64,000 nucleotides of DNA from Candidatus Fibrimonadaceae bacterium. Lineage in GTDB: Bacteria > Fibrobacterota > Fibrobacteria > Fibrobacterales > Fibrobacteraceae. This document shows positions 19,484 through 28,562 of the stretch, one piece after another (position 1 is the first letter of the stretch; every line of letters begins with the position of its first letter). The translations under genes were made by a program, and so were the position numbers. Location of the stretch: the NCBI GenBank assembly GCA_031281265.1, contig JAITFO010000025.1, forward strand, positions 1 through 64,000, given 5' to 3'. The notes below the pieces were generated by a model. It searched no databases. It saw only the letters and a program-made list of their open reading frames with translations, and was not told the origin of the DNA.

Positions 19484-20881
19484 ATGCGGGCGTCCACCCT
19501 AGAGAAGATTATCTTCTTAGTTTTTGATTGCGCAGCGAGCTATCTGTGCTTTGCGTTGTTTTTTCCAAAATACATGAAATTTGCAGCCCCTGTGACCTTT
19601 GCCTGGTTTTTAGTGTTCTTTGTTGTGGGGTTTTATCGCCGCTGGCTTTTGGATTCCAGAACCGCACTTGTTCTGCACATCTTAAAATTGGTCAGCATTA
19701 TATATTGCTTTGCCATAGCTACCCTATTCGGTTATTTTCTTTTGCCCTTCATAACCAGATACGATACCGTGCTAAACACAAAAAAATTCTTAACCGAAGC
19801 CATACGTACAACAAGTTACTTTTTCTCAATTTGGTTCTCGGTGAGCGTTTTCAGGCTTTTAATCTGCCAAATTCTGAGGATTTTTTTAAAAAAAGGATGG
19901 GGTGCAGACAACATTCTTTTGCTGGGTTGCACAGATGAAGCACGGGAATATTTGCATTTGTTCAAAAACAACCCGCAATTTGGGAAAAAAGTCATTGGCA
20001 TTGTTGAAGAGGATTGCGGGTCTATAAAGGATTTTGAAGGCTTGCCAATTTTGGGAACATACTCCGATTTGCCAAACCTCATCAAAAAAAACAATGTGCA
20101 GGCGATAATCATCGCTAATCACAGCAATTCAGAAAAAAAAATAAATGATATTCTATACTGGGTAGCTCATCTATCCGTACGGGTTTACTTGGCACAGAGC
20201 TTATGGGAATGTGCAAAGAGTTTTAAAACATCAAATCAGTATATGTCCATTTACACCGATAAATTGCAAGAGCTTTTTGTTCAAAATATGCTCCCGTGGC
20301 AGGCTACTATAAAAAGAATTATGGATGTAGTTATAGCGGGATTTTTGCTCGTGGCGGCATCGCCCTTGATTTTGATAACTGCAATTGCAATTAAGCTGGA
20401 CTCCAAAGGCCCTGTTCTTTACAAACAGCAGAGAATAGGCTTGCATTCAAGGCCATTTACCATCTATAAATTCCGCTCCATGCGAATTGATTCCGAGAAA
20501 GATGGCCCCCAATGGACAAAGAAGAATGACGACCGAGTTACGAAAATTGGGAGGATAATTCGCAAGTTTCGCATAGATGAGATTCCGCAGTTTTTTTGTA
20601 TTTTGAAGGGCGATATGAGTATGGTAGGCCCACGCCCCGAGCGTCTTGTGTTCATAGAAGAACTGCGCAAATCAATTCCTTTTTATGCCAGCCGCTTAAA
20701 GATGAAGCCGGGTTTAACGGGTTGGGCACAGGTTTGCCACCATTACGACAACAACATCGAAGATGTGAAGATAAAACTCGGCTATGACATATATTATATG
20801 TCCAACGCTTCTATCCTCTTGGATATTCAAATTTTGATAAGAACCGTCTATGTTGTTTTAACTGGTAAGGGAGCGCAGTGA
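19484..20881 (+). CDS. Polyprenyl glycosylphosphotransferase (sugar transferase)
   Basis: TMs; CoA-binding-like domain; KRIMDVVIAGFLLVAASPLILITAIAIKLDSKGPVLYKQQRIG; FRIDEIPQFFCILKGDMSMVGPRPE. Confidence 0.92.
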   Translation: MRASTLEKIIFLVFDCAASYLCFALFFPKYMKFAAPVTFAWFLVFFVVGFYRRWLLDSRTALVLHILKLVSIIYCFAIATLFGYFLLPFITRYDTVLNTKKFLTEAIRTTSYFFSIWFSVSVFRLLICQILRIFLKKGWGADNILLLGCTDEAREYLHLFKNNPQFGKKVIGIVEEDCGSIKDFEGLPILGTYSDLPNLIKKNNVQAIIIANHSNSEKKINDILYWVAHLSVRVYLAQSLWECAKSFKTSNQYMSIYTDKLQELFVQNMLPWQATIKRIMDVVIAGFLLVAASPLILITAIAIKLDSKGPVLYKQQRIGLHSRPFTIYKFRSMRIDSEKDGPQWTKKNDDRVTKIGRIIRKFRIDEIPQFFCILKGDMSMVGPRPERLVFIEELRKSIPFYASRLKMKPGLTGWAQVCHHYDNNIEDVKIKLGYDIYYMSNASILLDIQILIRTVYVVLTGKGAQ

Positions 20882-23235
20882 TGAACGGCGTAGCTTTTGG
20901 AACAAGCGGGGCTAGGGGGCTTGTTAGCGATATGACTAACGAAGTGTGCTACGCATACACCTTTGGCTTTTTGAAGCATACATTAAAAAATAGCAACGCA
21001 AAAAAAATGGTTGCACTTGGCGGGGATTTACGCCCAAGCACTCCACGCATAATAGCAGCTTGCATGGCTGCGGCAAAGGATTTGGGATTTGAATGTGATT
21101 ATCAGGGATTTCTGCCAAGCCCAGCACTCGCACTTTACAGCATAAAAAAAGGAATTCCGAGCATAATGGTAACCGGAAGCCACATACCAGACGACAGAAA
21201 CGGCATAAAATTCTGCGATTATTACGGCGAAATAACAAAGGATGATGAACAGGGTATCCGCGAACAAATGGTGGAAATTCCCGATGGCGTAGGGGCAGCC
21301 CTACGTGGCTGCCCTTATGGCATCGGGAATTTGCCAAACCCAAACAACGATGCATTGAACATTTACAAGGAATATATTTTAAACCTATTCCCAAAAAATT
21401 CCCTATCAGGCGTAAACATAGCCTTTTACCAGCACTCCGCCGTTGGCAGAGACATAGCGGTGGAAATTTTAACCGCACTCGGAGCGCAAGTTAAAGCCAT
21501 TGGACGTAGCGAAAAATTTATCCCAGTAGACACCGAAGCCATCCGCAAAGAAGACGTAGCCCTTGCAAAAAAAACTTGTGCGAGCGGAGAGTTTTTTTGC
21601 ATGGCAAGCACAGACGGCGATTCCGATAGACCGCTCTTATCCGATGAAAACGGGGTTTGGCTCAAAGGCGACTCGCTTGGGATTTTGGCGGCAAAAGCAC
21701 TTGGGATTGAGGCGGTGGCCATTCCGGTTAGCTGCAATACCGCCGCTGAAAAGGGCGGTTTTTTCAAAGAAGTTTTGAGAACGAGAATCGGGAGCCCTTT
21801 TGTAATTGAGGGGATAAAAAAATTGCAAGGCAAATATAAAAGCGTTGCAGGCTTTGAAGCAAACGGCGGATTTTTAACCGAGGGTTTAACGACAAGAGAT
21901 GCTCTGACACCCATTATCGCAACCATTATAGAGAGCAAAAAACAGGGGTTGAAAATATCGGAACTTTTAGCAAAATTGCCAGCGAGATATGCCTCTAGCG
22001 GTTTGACCAGAGGATTTTCCGTTGATGCCACAGACGGTTACAGAATAGAATTTGAGAACGGGGACATCATTCATCTGCGCAAAAGCGGGAACGCCCCGGA
22101 ATTTCGTTGCTACACGGAGAGCAAAACCCCGGAACAGGCGGAACTTTTGAGCGATAAGTGTATAAAGGCTTTTGAACTTTGGAAAATTATGGGTTCAAAG
22201 CTATACGATGAATTAAAGGAACTTACAAAAAAAGAGATAAAACACCTGGAAGAAAACATTACCCCGATGAATTTTGAAATGCTGCGAGATAATCCCAGAT
22301 ACAAGGAATTTGAAAAAACAGGCAAGGAACTTTTGGAGCGAGGAAAGGTCGCAGCGTTTTTGATTGCTGGCGGGCAGGGTTCAAGGCTGGGTTTTGACGG
22401 ACCAAAGGGAGTATTTAGGTTAGAAGCACTTGGCAAATCCATTTTTCAGATACACGCGGAGAATATGTTGAAGCTGGGAAAAAATATTCCCTGGGTTATA
22501 ATGACAAGTCCGCTGAACAATAAAGAAACCATAGATCATTTTAAGCAGAATAATTATTTTGGCTTAGACAAGTCTATGATTAAATTCATAGAACAGGGCA
22601 CTATTTACGCGATGAACCAGAACAGAGAGCTTATCTTTGAAAACAATGGCGATTTATTTTTGGCCCCAGACGGCAATGGCGGTTGCTTTCACGCACTTTC
22701 TAAGAGTGGAGCGTTGAAATGGCTTGAAGAACAAGGCGTAGAAGTTGTTTTTCTATACGGGGTTGATAACATTTTGGCAAAGCCCTGTGACCCACCTTTT
22801 ATAGGAGCGTTTTTAGACTCAAAAATGGCGGCAGCCTCCAAGGTTGTGAAAAAGAAATACCCCGAAGAAAAGATGGGTGTGTTTGCGTTCAAAAACGGTT
22901 TGCCCGGTGTTATTGAGTATAGTGAAATATCGCCCGAACTGGCAAAAAAACTCGATGGCGGCAACATTCTCGCGCATCTATTCACAATTGAGTCTCTGGA
23001 AAAACTCGAAAAGGAACCTCTGCCGTGGCATTTGGCGGTTAAGCGTGTTTGCGGCGTAGAAAAAGCGTTTAAATTTGAACAACTCTTATTTGACGCTTTC
23101 CCAGAACTTGGAACAATGTACTTAACGGGAGTTTTGCGAGAAGAGGAATTCGCTCCCATAAAAAACGCCACCGGCGAAGATTCACCGGAGAGCGCAGTTA
23201 GGATGTTTAGAAAGGTTCACATCACTTGCTCTTAA
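20878..23235 (+). CDS. Bifunctional phosphohexomutase / UAP1-like UDP-sugar pyrophosphorylase fusion
   Basis: N-half: FGTSGARGLV, VTGSHIPDDRNGIKF, DGDSDRPLL; C-half: IAGGQGSRLGFDGPKG, APDGNGGCFHAL, YGVDNILAKPCDPPFIG. Confidence 0.88.
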   Translation: MMNGVAFGTSGARGLVSDMTNEVCYAYTFGFLKHTLKNSNAKKMVALGGDLRPSTPRIIAACMAAAKDLGFECDYQGFLPSPALALYSIKKGIPSIMVTGSHIPDDRNGIKFCDYYGEITKDDEQGIREQMVEIPDGVGAALRGCPYGIGNLPNPNNDALNIYKEYILNLFPKNSLSGVNIAFYQHSAVGRDIAVEILTALGAQVKAIGRSEKFIPVDTEAIRKEDVALAKKTCASGEFFCMASTDGDSDRPLLSDENGVWLKGDSLGILAAKALGIEAVAIPVSCNTAAEKGGFFKEVLRTRIGSPFVIEGIKKLQGKYKSVAGFEANGGFLTEGLTTRDALTPIIATIIESKKQGLKISELLAKLPARYASSGLTRGFSVDATDGYRIEFENGDIIHLRKSGNAPEFRCYTESKTPEQAELLSDKCIKAFELWKIMGSKLYDELKELTKKEIKHLEENITPMNFEMLRDNPRYKEFEKTGKELLERGKVAAFLIAGGQGSRLGFDGPKGVFRLEALGKSIFQIHAENMLKLGKNIPWVIMTSPLNNKETIDHFKQNNYFGLDKSMIKFIEQGTIYAMNQNRELIFENNGDLFLAPDGNGGCFHALSKSGALKWLEEQGVEVVFLYGVDNILAKPCDPPFIGAFLDSKMAAASKVVKKKYPEEKMGVFAFKNGLPGVIEYSEISPELAKKLDGGNILAHLFTIESLEKLEKEPLPWHLAVKRVCGVEKAFKFEQLLFDAFPELGTMYLTGVLREEEFAPIKNATGEDSPESAVRMFRKVHITCS
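21280..21327. repeat. Palindromic element inside the mutase ORF
   Basis: cccgatggcgtaggggcagcc ctacgt ggctgcccttatggcatcggg; arms pair 18/21. Confidence 0.7.
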
Positions 23236-23368
23236 CCTCAAACAAGGCATAAGGGTTTGCAGGGTCTCCTATAGAGGCTCTGCTCACGGTTGCCCTTGTC
23301 CTCGGTGGTCTTGCCTATAACAGAAGTTTTCTATATTCAATATATTATTTTCAATAGGAGATTTTCTC

Positions 23369-23626
23369 ATGGATAATGGGAATGTTGCTTTTGATGTCCG
23401 GCGTATCCCCACAAAAGGGCTTTTGGATGATTCATCTTTAAATGACTCAGAATCATTTATCCATAGAAAATACAACGAAGGCAGGCCAAATGGCTCTTTG
23501 GATGCAACAGAAGAAGGCTTTAAAAAATCATTGGATATAATGCTAAATGGAAAACCCCAAGTATTTTTTGGTTCCCATATTAGGGAAACTATACGTCAAT
23601 GGCGTTTCCTATTTGGGAAAAACTAG
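23369..23626 (+). CDS. Hypothetical protein (85 aa)
   Basis: ORF with RBS (ataggag) upstream. Confidence 0.5.
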   Translation: MDNGNVAFDVRRIPTKGLLDDSSLNDSESFIHRKYNEGRPNGSLDATEEGFKKSLDIMLNGKPQVFFGSHIRETIRQWRFLFGKN

Positions 23627-23641
23627 GGTAAAACGTAAAAT

Positions 23642-23803
23642 ATGGGCAATAAATTCAATGAAAAAACAAAACTACTTGCAACAATAGGTTTTTCAATTGC
23701 ATTTTTCATACTTGGTGTAGTACTTACAGTTTTTGGCGACTCTAGTGATAAAATTATGGGTGGTGTTTTTTTAGGAACTCTGCTTGGTTATTGGGTAAAA
23801 TAA
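23642..23803 (+). CDS. Small hydrophobic protein (53 aa)
   Basis: Translated by hand: MGNKFNEKTKLLATIGFSIAFFILGVVLTVFGDSSDKIMGGVFLGTLLGYWVK. Confidence 0.55.
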   Translation: MGNKFNEKTKLLATIGFSIAFFILGVVLTVFGDSSDKIMGGVFLGTLLGYWVK

Positions 23804-23806
23804 TAT

Positions 23807-24331
23807 ATGGAAAACACCGAAGAAAATGAAAAGAATCATATTAGAGAGAAACGCATTAATAGTATAGTTTCTGCTTGGAAGTTGCTAACAGAGGCTGGTA
23901 TTCTTACCTCAGACACAATGTTTCTTTCGCAGCCTTTACTGGAAGAGACAGTGGAATATTATCTTTCCGATAGAGATATACTGAAAACTAGATATAAAAT
24001 TGAGGATAAAATTCAGCTATACAAAGTAGCGGGGTTAATAGCCAACGCTATTGTAAGGGTTAAGCCGATAATTCCAAAACCAGAATTAAACTCCTTTACA
24101 AAAGATTCTGAAATATATGCAAATGAAATTTTAGCTATCTATCATGCCTTAGCAGTTTGCTCTGAATATGACACCAGCTACAATATAACCGAAGAAGATT
24201 GGTTTCCCAAGTGGCTTGATAGCATTGTGTTTATGCTACATCAAAGGCGGCACACAGCAGAAATGCTAATGTCAGTATTTGAAACTATTTCAAGAATACT
24301 ATATAAAAATGGGTTAAAGGAGCCAAAGTAG
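23807..24331 (+). CDS. Hypothetical protein (174 aa)
   Basis: ORF immediately after the 53-aa ORF; no recognised motif. Confidence 0.55.
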   Translation: MENTEENEKNHIREKRINSIVSAWKLLTEAGILTSDTMFLSQPLLEETVEYYLSDRDILKTRYKIEDKIQLYKVAGLIANAIVRVKPIIPKPELNSFTKDSEIYANEILAIYHALAVCSEYDTSYNITEEDWFPKWLDSIVFMLHQRRHTAEMLMSVFETISRILYKNGLKEPK

Positions 24332-24407
24332 AAGGGCTAAGTATCCTGTTATATTAATTTCCAAAAGAAAGCGTAGTTAGTCACCCGATTTTAGGATTTT
24401 CCCGAAA

Positions 24408-24929
24408 CTATTTGCAACGCACATATCCATTTTGTTCATACCATTGCTCCAAAGTTATGGTGTAATAATGAATATTTGAAAATTCGTCGTAGTCGCCTGC
24501 ACAAGTATATTTTGCAGTGTTAATCCACTCATCTCCGCATTTGTATTCACGAACTCCGCCTTGACATCTAACATTTTCATCGTTAAGGTCATCATAACCA
24601 AATGCGTTGTCACAACGTGCATATCCAAGTTGCTTCATTTGCTCATCCATTTGCTCATGATATTGTTCCCAAGTTATGGTATAATAATAAATATTTGAAA
24701 ATTCATCGTAGTCGCTTGTACAAAAATACTTTGCAGAGTTATACCACTCGTTATCTCCACATTTGGCTTCAACAACTCCGCCTTGACATCTGCTATTTTC
24801 ATCGTTAGGGTTATACCATCCACCATCACCGCCACCGACGTCGTCATCGTCCGATGAGCAGGAAAGGGTGAATGACAAGGCAAGCCCAAAAGCTGCCGCT
24901 AGCGCGAGTTTTGAGATGGATTTTCTCAT
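24408..24929 (-). CDS. Cys-rich lipoprotein with two internal repeats
   Basis: Lipoprotein signal (LSFTLSCSSDDDD); repeat NDENSRCQGGVVEAKCGDNEWYNSAKYFC / NDENVRCQGGVREYKCGDEWINTAKYTC. Confidence 0.75.
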   Translation of the reverse strand: MRKSISKLALAAAFGLALSFTLSCSSDDDDVGGGDGGWYNPNDENSRCQGGVVEAKCGDNEWYNSAKYFCTSDYDEFSNIYYYTITWEQYHEQMDEQMKQLGYARCDNAFGYDDLNDENVRCQGGVREYKCGDEWINTAKYTCAGDYDEFSNIHYYTITLEQWYEQNGYVRCK

Positions 24930-24969
24930 TGTGTTATCTCCTTTGTTATGGGTGAAATTTGTAAATCCT

Positions 24970-26142
24970 CTAATTGTCCTTCACACAACGAACACTGTAC
25001 AAGCCATCCCTATCATGATTAATGCTCTCAATGTCTATGTGGTCTCTTGTGCTTTGCATATGAATGCTGTAAGCATAGTAGCAGTAGTCGTTACCCCACA
25101 AATAGTCGTCGTACGAGCTACTCCACCATGAGCCGTAGTCGCCGGAGTAGCCACCACCGGAGACAGGCTGGACACCGCTGAAACCCCTATACGAACCAAA
25201 ACCGCCCAGTAGCGCAGAAAAACCAAAAGTATCCTCAGCGTAGTCCCAACAGTAGTACCGATCGTACGTCTTGAGCTTCCTTCCAGCAATTTCTTCACCA
25301 CCCACAAAATCCACAAGGATTTGCCACTCATCATAGCTCGGCAAATGCCAACCGCTAGGGCATATTCCCCTATGCTTTGTGCCTACCTGAGAAGCGCAGG
25401 AACTTCTATTGCAACTATCTAGCAAGTTCATCGCTGTTGCCCAGTCATATAATCTTCCGAAAATTGCACATATAGATTCTTCGTCATTGTAGCACCTACT
25501 ACCACCGACATTGTAGTTAAGGTTCTCCGCCATCCAAGTCTGATAGCCTATGATTACGGTTTTATATGTTTTGCGTTCGTAAGTCACAGAGCCATAATTT
25601 TTCAACGTGCCATTGGAACAGTATTGCGTTGAGACGTTGTAATTGTTACCGTTGCATTTGTAATGAACGGTATTATCTGTATGGCAGAAGTAAGTAGAAG
25701 CATCGTACTCCCAAACGTCTCCGCATTCTGTGAATCTGACAACATCATCCCGCGAGCATTCGAATTTAGAATTGGAGGCATCGTACCAGCTTTCCCCACA
25801 CTTGCTTTCCAAAATATCATCTTGGCATCTCTGTTCCAATGGATTATACTCCTTGCCATTGCATATCGCAGGATAAGCTGCAGAGCCATCGCAAATATGA
25901 GTAGAAGGATTATATCCCATTCCATTGCATTTAGAGTAAACAATGCCATCATAGCAAAAATTTGTTGAAGCGTTGAATACAATGTTTTTGCAGGCATCGT
26001 TATTGAAAGAAGACGAACTTCTTCTTGAACTGCTGCTAATCTCGCCACCCGTCTCATTGCGAAGGTCATCGGGAATGTCTGTGCAGCTTAGGAATAATGC
26101 TACTCCCAAGAATAGCAAACTTGTGAATTTGATATTTGACAT
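24970..26142 (-). CDS. FISUMP domain (Fibrobacter succinogenes major paralogous domain) lipoprotein
   Basis: Lipoprotein signal (VALFLSCTDIP); YKTVIIGYQTWMAENLNYN...GRLYDWATAM...CPSGWHLPSYDEWQILVDFVGG...VRCVKDN. Confidence 0.92.
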   Translation of the reverse strand: MSNIKFTSLLFLGVALFLSCTDIPDDLRNETGGEISSSSRRSSSSFNNDACKNIVFNASTNFCYDGIVYSKCNGMGYNPSTHICDGSAAYPAICNGKEYNPLEQRCQDDILESKCGESWYDASNSKFECSRDDVVRFTECGDVWEYDASTYFCHTDNTVHYKCNGNNYNVSTQYCSNGTLKNYGSVTYERKTYKTVIIGYQTWMAENLNYNVGGSRCYNDEESICAIFGRLYDWATAMNLLDSCNRSSCASQVGTKHRGICPSGWHLPSYDEWQILVDFVGGEEIAGRKLKTYDRYYCWDYAEDTFGFSALLGGFGSYRGFSGVQPVSGGGYSGDYGSWWSSSYDDYLWGNDYCYYAYSIHMQSTRDHIDIESINHDRDGLYSVRCVKDN

Positions 26143-26151
26143 AAATCCTCC

Positions 26152-26853
26152 TTAAAATACCAAATAAACAACCAAGCCGCCTGCAAGCAGGGCGGCGCCT
26201 ATTCCATAACTTATATTGCGGCTACTCTCCGCGTCCACAGCAGCCTTGCCGTTCCTATTGGCAACGTGGTCAGACACATCGCTATTCTTCATAATCCCGT
26301 AAACAATTGCCCCCAAACCGATAGTAGCAAGGCTTATGGAAGTTATGGGCTTAAACAATCCACCACCCGAACCGCTTTCCTTCGGTATATTAGTGGGAAT
26401 GGAATTATCCACAATATTTTCCGCCGTCTCCACAGCCAAATCCAAACCCATTTTAAGGCTTATGCCTTGGAGCAAAGACGACAATTCCGCAGGGGATTCA
26501 GGCAACGCCTTTATGCAGCCAACAGTCAAACCCACATCCGTCTTGTCGCCGTCTTTCGGCTTCCCAAACGGGCTTTTAAGCTTTAATCTCGTTTTCGCCA
26601 CATCGGGAGGCAATTCCTTCATGAATTTAGCCATGTCAAAGCTCTCTTTTTCCAAGAGGCTGGTGAAGTCTGCCACGCAGCTCCCCGAAAGGTTTACGCT
26701 GCTAAGAACCTCCGCCACGGACGTCTTGGGCAAAGCCTCAGCGATGGCGGGCAACAATTCAGGTTCCTCGTCGGGTTGGCCAGTTTCTTGGGCAAACAAA
26801 ACCTGCGCGGCAATCGCCAACACCAAAGTGGTTTTAATGAATTTGGTTATCAT
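26152..26853 (-). CDS. Secreted hypothetical protein with C-terminal TM segments
   Basis: Signal peptide MITKFIKTTLVLAIAAQVLFAQ; two hydrophobic C-terminal segments. Confidence 0.6.
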   Translation of the reverse strand: MITKFIKTTLVLAIAAQVLFAQETGQPDEEPELLPAIAEALPKTSVAEVLSSVNLSGSCVADFTSLLEKESFDMAKFMKELPPDVAKTRLKLKSPFGKPKDGDKTDVGLTVGCIKALPESPAELSSLLQGISLKMGLDLAVETAENIVDNSIPTNIPKESGSGGGLFKPITSISLATIGLGAIVYGIMKNSDVSDHVANRNGKAAVDAESSRNISYGIGAALLAGGLVVYLVF

Positions 26854-26940
26854 TGAGTTACCTCTATCTTCAAAATTCTTCTTTCGTAAATAAATATACA
26901 AAAAAATGACAATTCAATTTTTGGAAAATAGGCTAAAAAG

Positions 26941-27726
26941 TCAGCAGAACGCTTGGGAATGCTGAGAGAACAGAGATAGCATCTCCAACGCTTCTCTTGT
27001 TTCCAAAACGTCGTGCACACGCAGAACTTTGACGCCTTTTTGAACGGCTACCATACCGGAGATTATGCTAGGAATTAAGCGGTTGCTGTTCTCTAAGCCT
27101 TTGATTTTTGCTATATAGCTTTTTCTGCTCACACCGAGCAACACAGGAAATTTTGTTTGGCAAAGCTCATCTATATTTGCTATCAACGCGAGATTTTCTT
27201 CCTGCGTTTTGCCAAAGCCTATGCCGGGATCTATGAATATATTTTTTATTTTTCCCTCAAGCAATGCAGCTCGTTTCAGCAGATAATTTTTTACCTCTTT
27301 AACCGAAGATGTTCCGCCCGCGTATTTCAAAACGTGCTGCAAAACGGCATCTGCTTTTGTGTCCGTTATGGTTTTGAGCATTTCGGGGTCGTGTTCCATC
27401 GCGGAAATATCATTTATTATATTTGCCCCAGCTTTCACCGCTCTTAATGCGACATTCGCTTTTGTTGTGTCTATGGATATTTGGAAATTTTTTCTGCTCT
27501 GCTCCTTTGCAAGCATCTCTATAACGGGAATGACTCTGGAAAGCTCTTCTTCTTCCGAAATAGGTTCATAGCCCGGTCTTGTGCTTTCACCGCCGATGTC
27601 TAAAATATCCGCACCGTCATTCAGCAATTTTAACCCGTGTTCAAAAGCATTTTTTGGCTCGCAATGCCTGCCCCCGTCAAAAAAACTATCCGGCGTGCAA
27701 TTTATTATACCCATTATTTTATGCAT
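26941..27726 (-). CDS. folP: Dihydropteroate synthase
   Basis: MGIINCTPDSFFDGG; DIGGESTRPG; IDPGIGFGKT. Confidence 0.95.
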   Translation of the reverse strand: MHKIMGIINCTPDSFFDGGRHCEPKNAFEHGLKLLNDGADILDIGGESTRPGYEPISEEEELSRVIPVIEMLAKEQSRKNFQISIDTTKANVALRAVKAGANIINDISAMEHDPEMLKTITDTKADAVLQHVLKYAGGTSSVKEVKNYLLKRAALLEGKIKNIFIDPGIGFGKTQEENLALIANIDELCQTKFPVLLGVSRKSYIAKIKGLENSNRLIPSIISGMVAVQKGVKVLRVHDVLETREALEMLSLFSQHSQAFC

Positions 27727-28504
27727 AATCGCTTCTATCGCTGAGTATGTTCATCGTTTCCTTTACCAACAAGTCGCTGTAGTTATCTTCTTTGGGCAGT
27801 GCATAGCCAAGCTCTTTATGTGCACGGACAATCATAGGGTCGGGAAGACCTGCAAGCCTAAAACCTTCTTCACGTAGCAACGTGGAATGGTCTTTTGTTG
27901 TAGGCGGGAATTTACCGCTATATGCCGTGTGGCTGTAGCTCAAGGCATCCCAGCATTGGCTACCGAGATCCCACGCTTTACGGACTATCTCCTTTTTGGA
28001 AAGTTTCGCAATCGGCGCATCTATGAAAAATTCGTTTCCGTAAGCGGCACTCAAAGCCTCCTCAGCCTTCTTTATGAACTCCAAACTGCAATCCGGATAG
28101 TTCGCAGTATCGCTGCCACATACCCCTGTGACTATAAAGTCTATGCCTCTAGACAAAGCATAGTTCGCTGCCAAGCTAAGGAAAACCATATTACGCACAG
28201 GGACGTAGGTGTTCTCCACACTATCCCCTACCTCTTCAACCATCGTTTGGTAATCCTTGTAGGTGTGCAAATCCCCCCCATCAAGCAGAGTTCCCCCCCT
28301 TAGCACCTCAGGGAAGTTTATAACCTCGTGAGGAACGCCCGCAATCTTTGCGATTATCCTTGCCGCCTCGCACTCAACCTTATGACGCTGCCCGTAATTA
28401 TACGTGACCGCAATAAGGTCATGCCCAGCCGCTTTCTCCATAAAAAGGCAAGTTGTTGAATCCTGCCCACCACTGAATACCACTACCTTTTTGGTTTTCT
28501 TCAT
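27719..28504 (-). CDS. queC: 7-cyano-7-deazaguanine synthase
   Basis: VVFSGGQDSTTCLF; YNYGQRHKVE; VPVRNMVFLSLA; zinc-site cysteines replaced or sparse near the C-terminus. Confidence 0.88.
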   Translation of the reverse strand: MKKTKKVVVFSGGQDSTTCLFMEKAAGHDLIAVTYNYGQRHKVECEAARIIAKIAGVPHEVINFPEVLRGGTLLDGGDLHTYKDYQTMVEEVGDSVENTYVPVRNMVFLSLAANYALSRGIDFIVTGVCGSDTANYPDCSLEFIKKAEEALSAAYGNEFFIDAPIAKLSKKEIVRKAWDLGSQCWDALSYSHTAYSGKFPPTTKDHSTLLREEGFRLAGLPDPMIVRAHKELGYALPKEDNYSDLLVKETMNILSDRSDYA

Positions 28505-28562
28505 ATTACTATTAAATATAGAACATGCAAAATGCCGTTTTTGTTTTTACTATATTTTAGTT

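Noticed and set aside
28404-28562. N-terminal extension of the HNH ORF over queC
   Set aside because: Antisense to the queC 5' end; ATG at 28563 gives a sensible protein.
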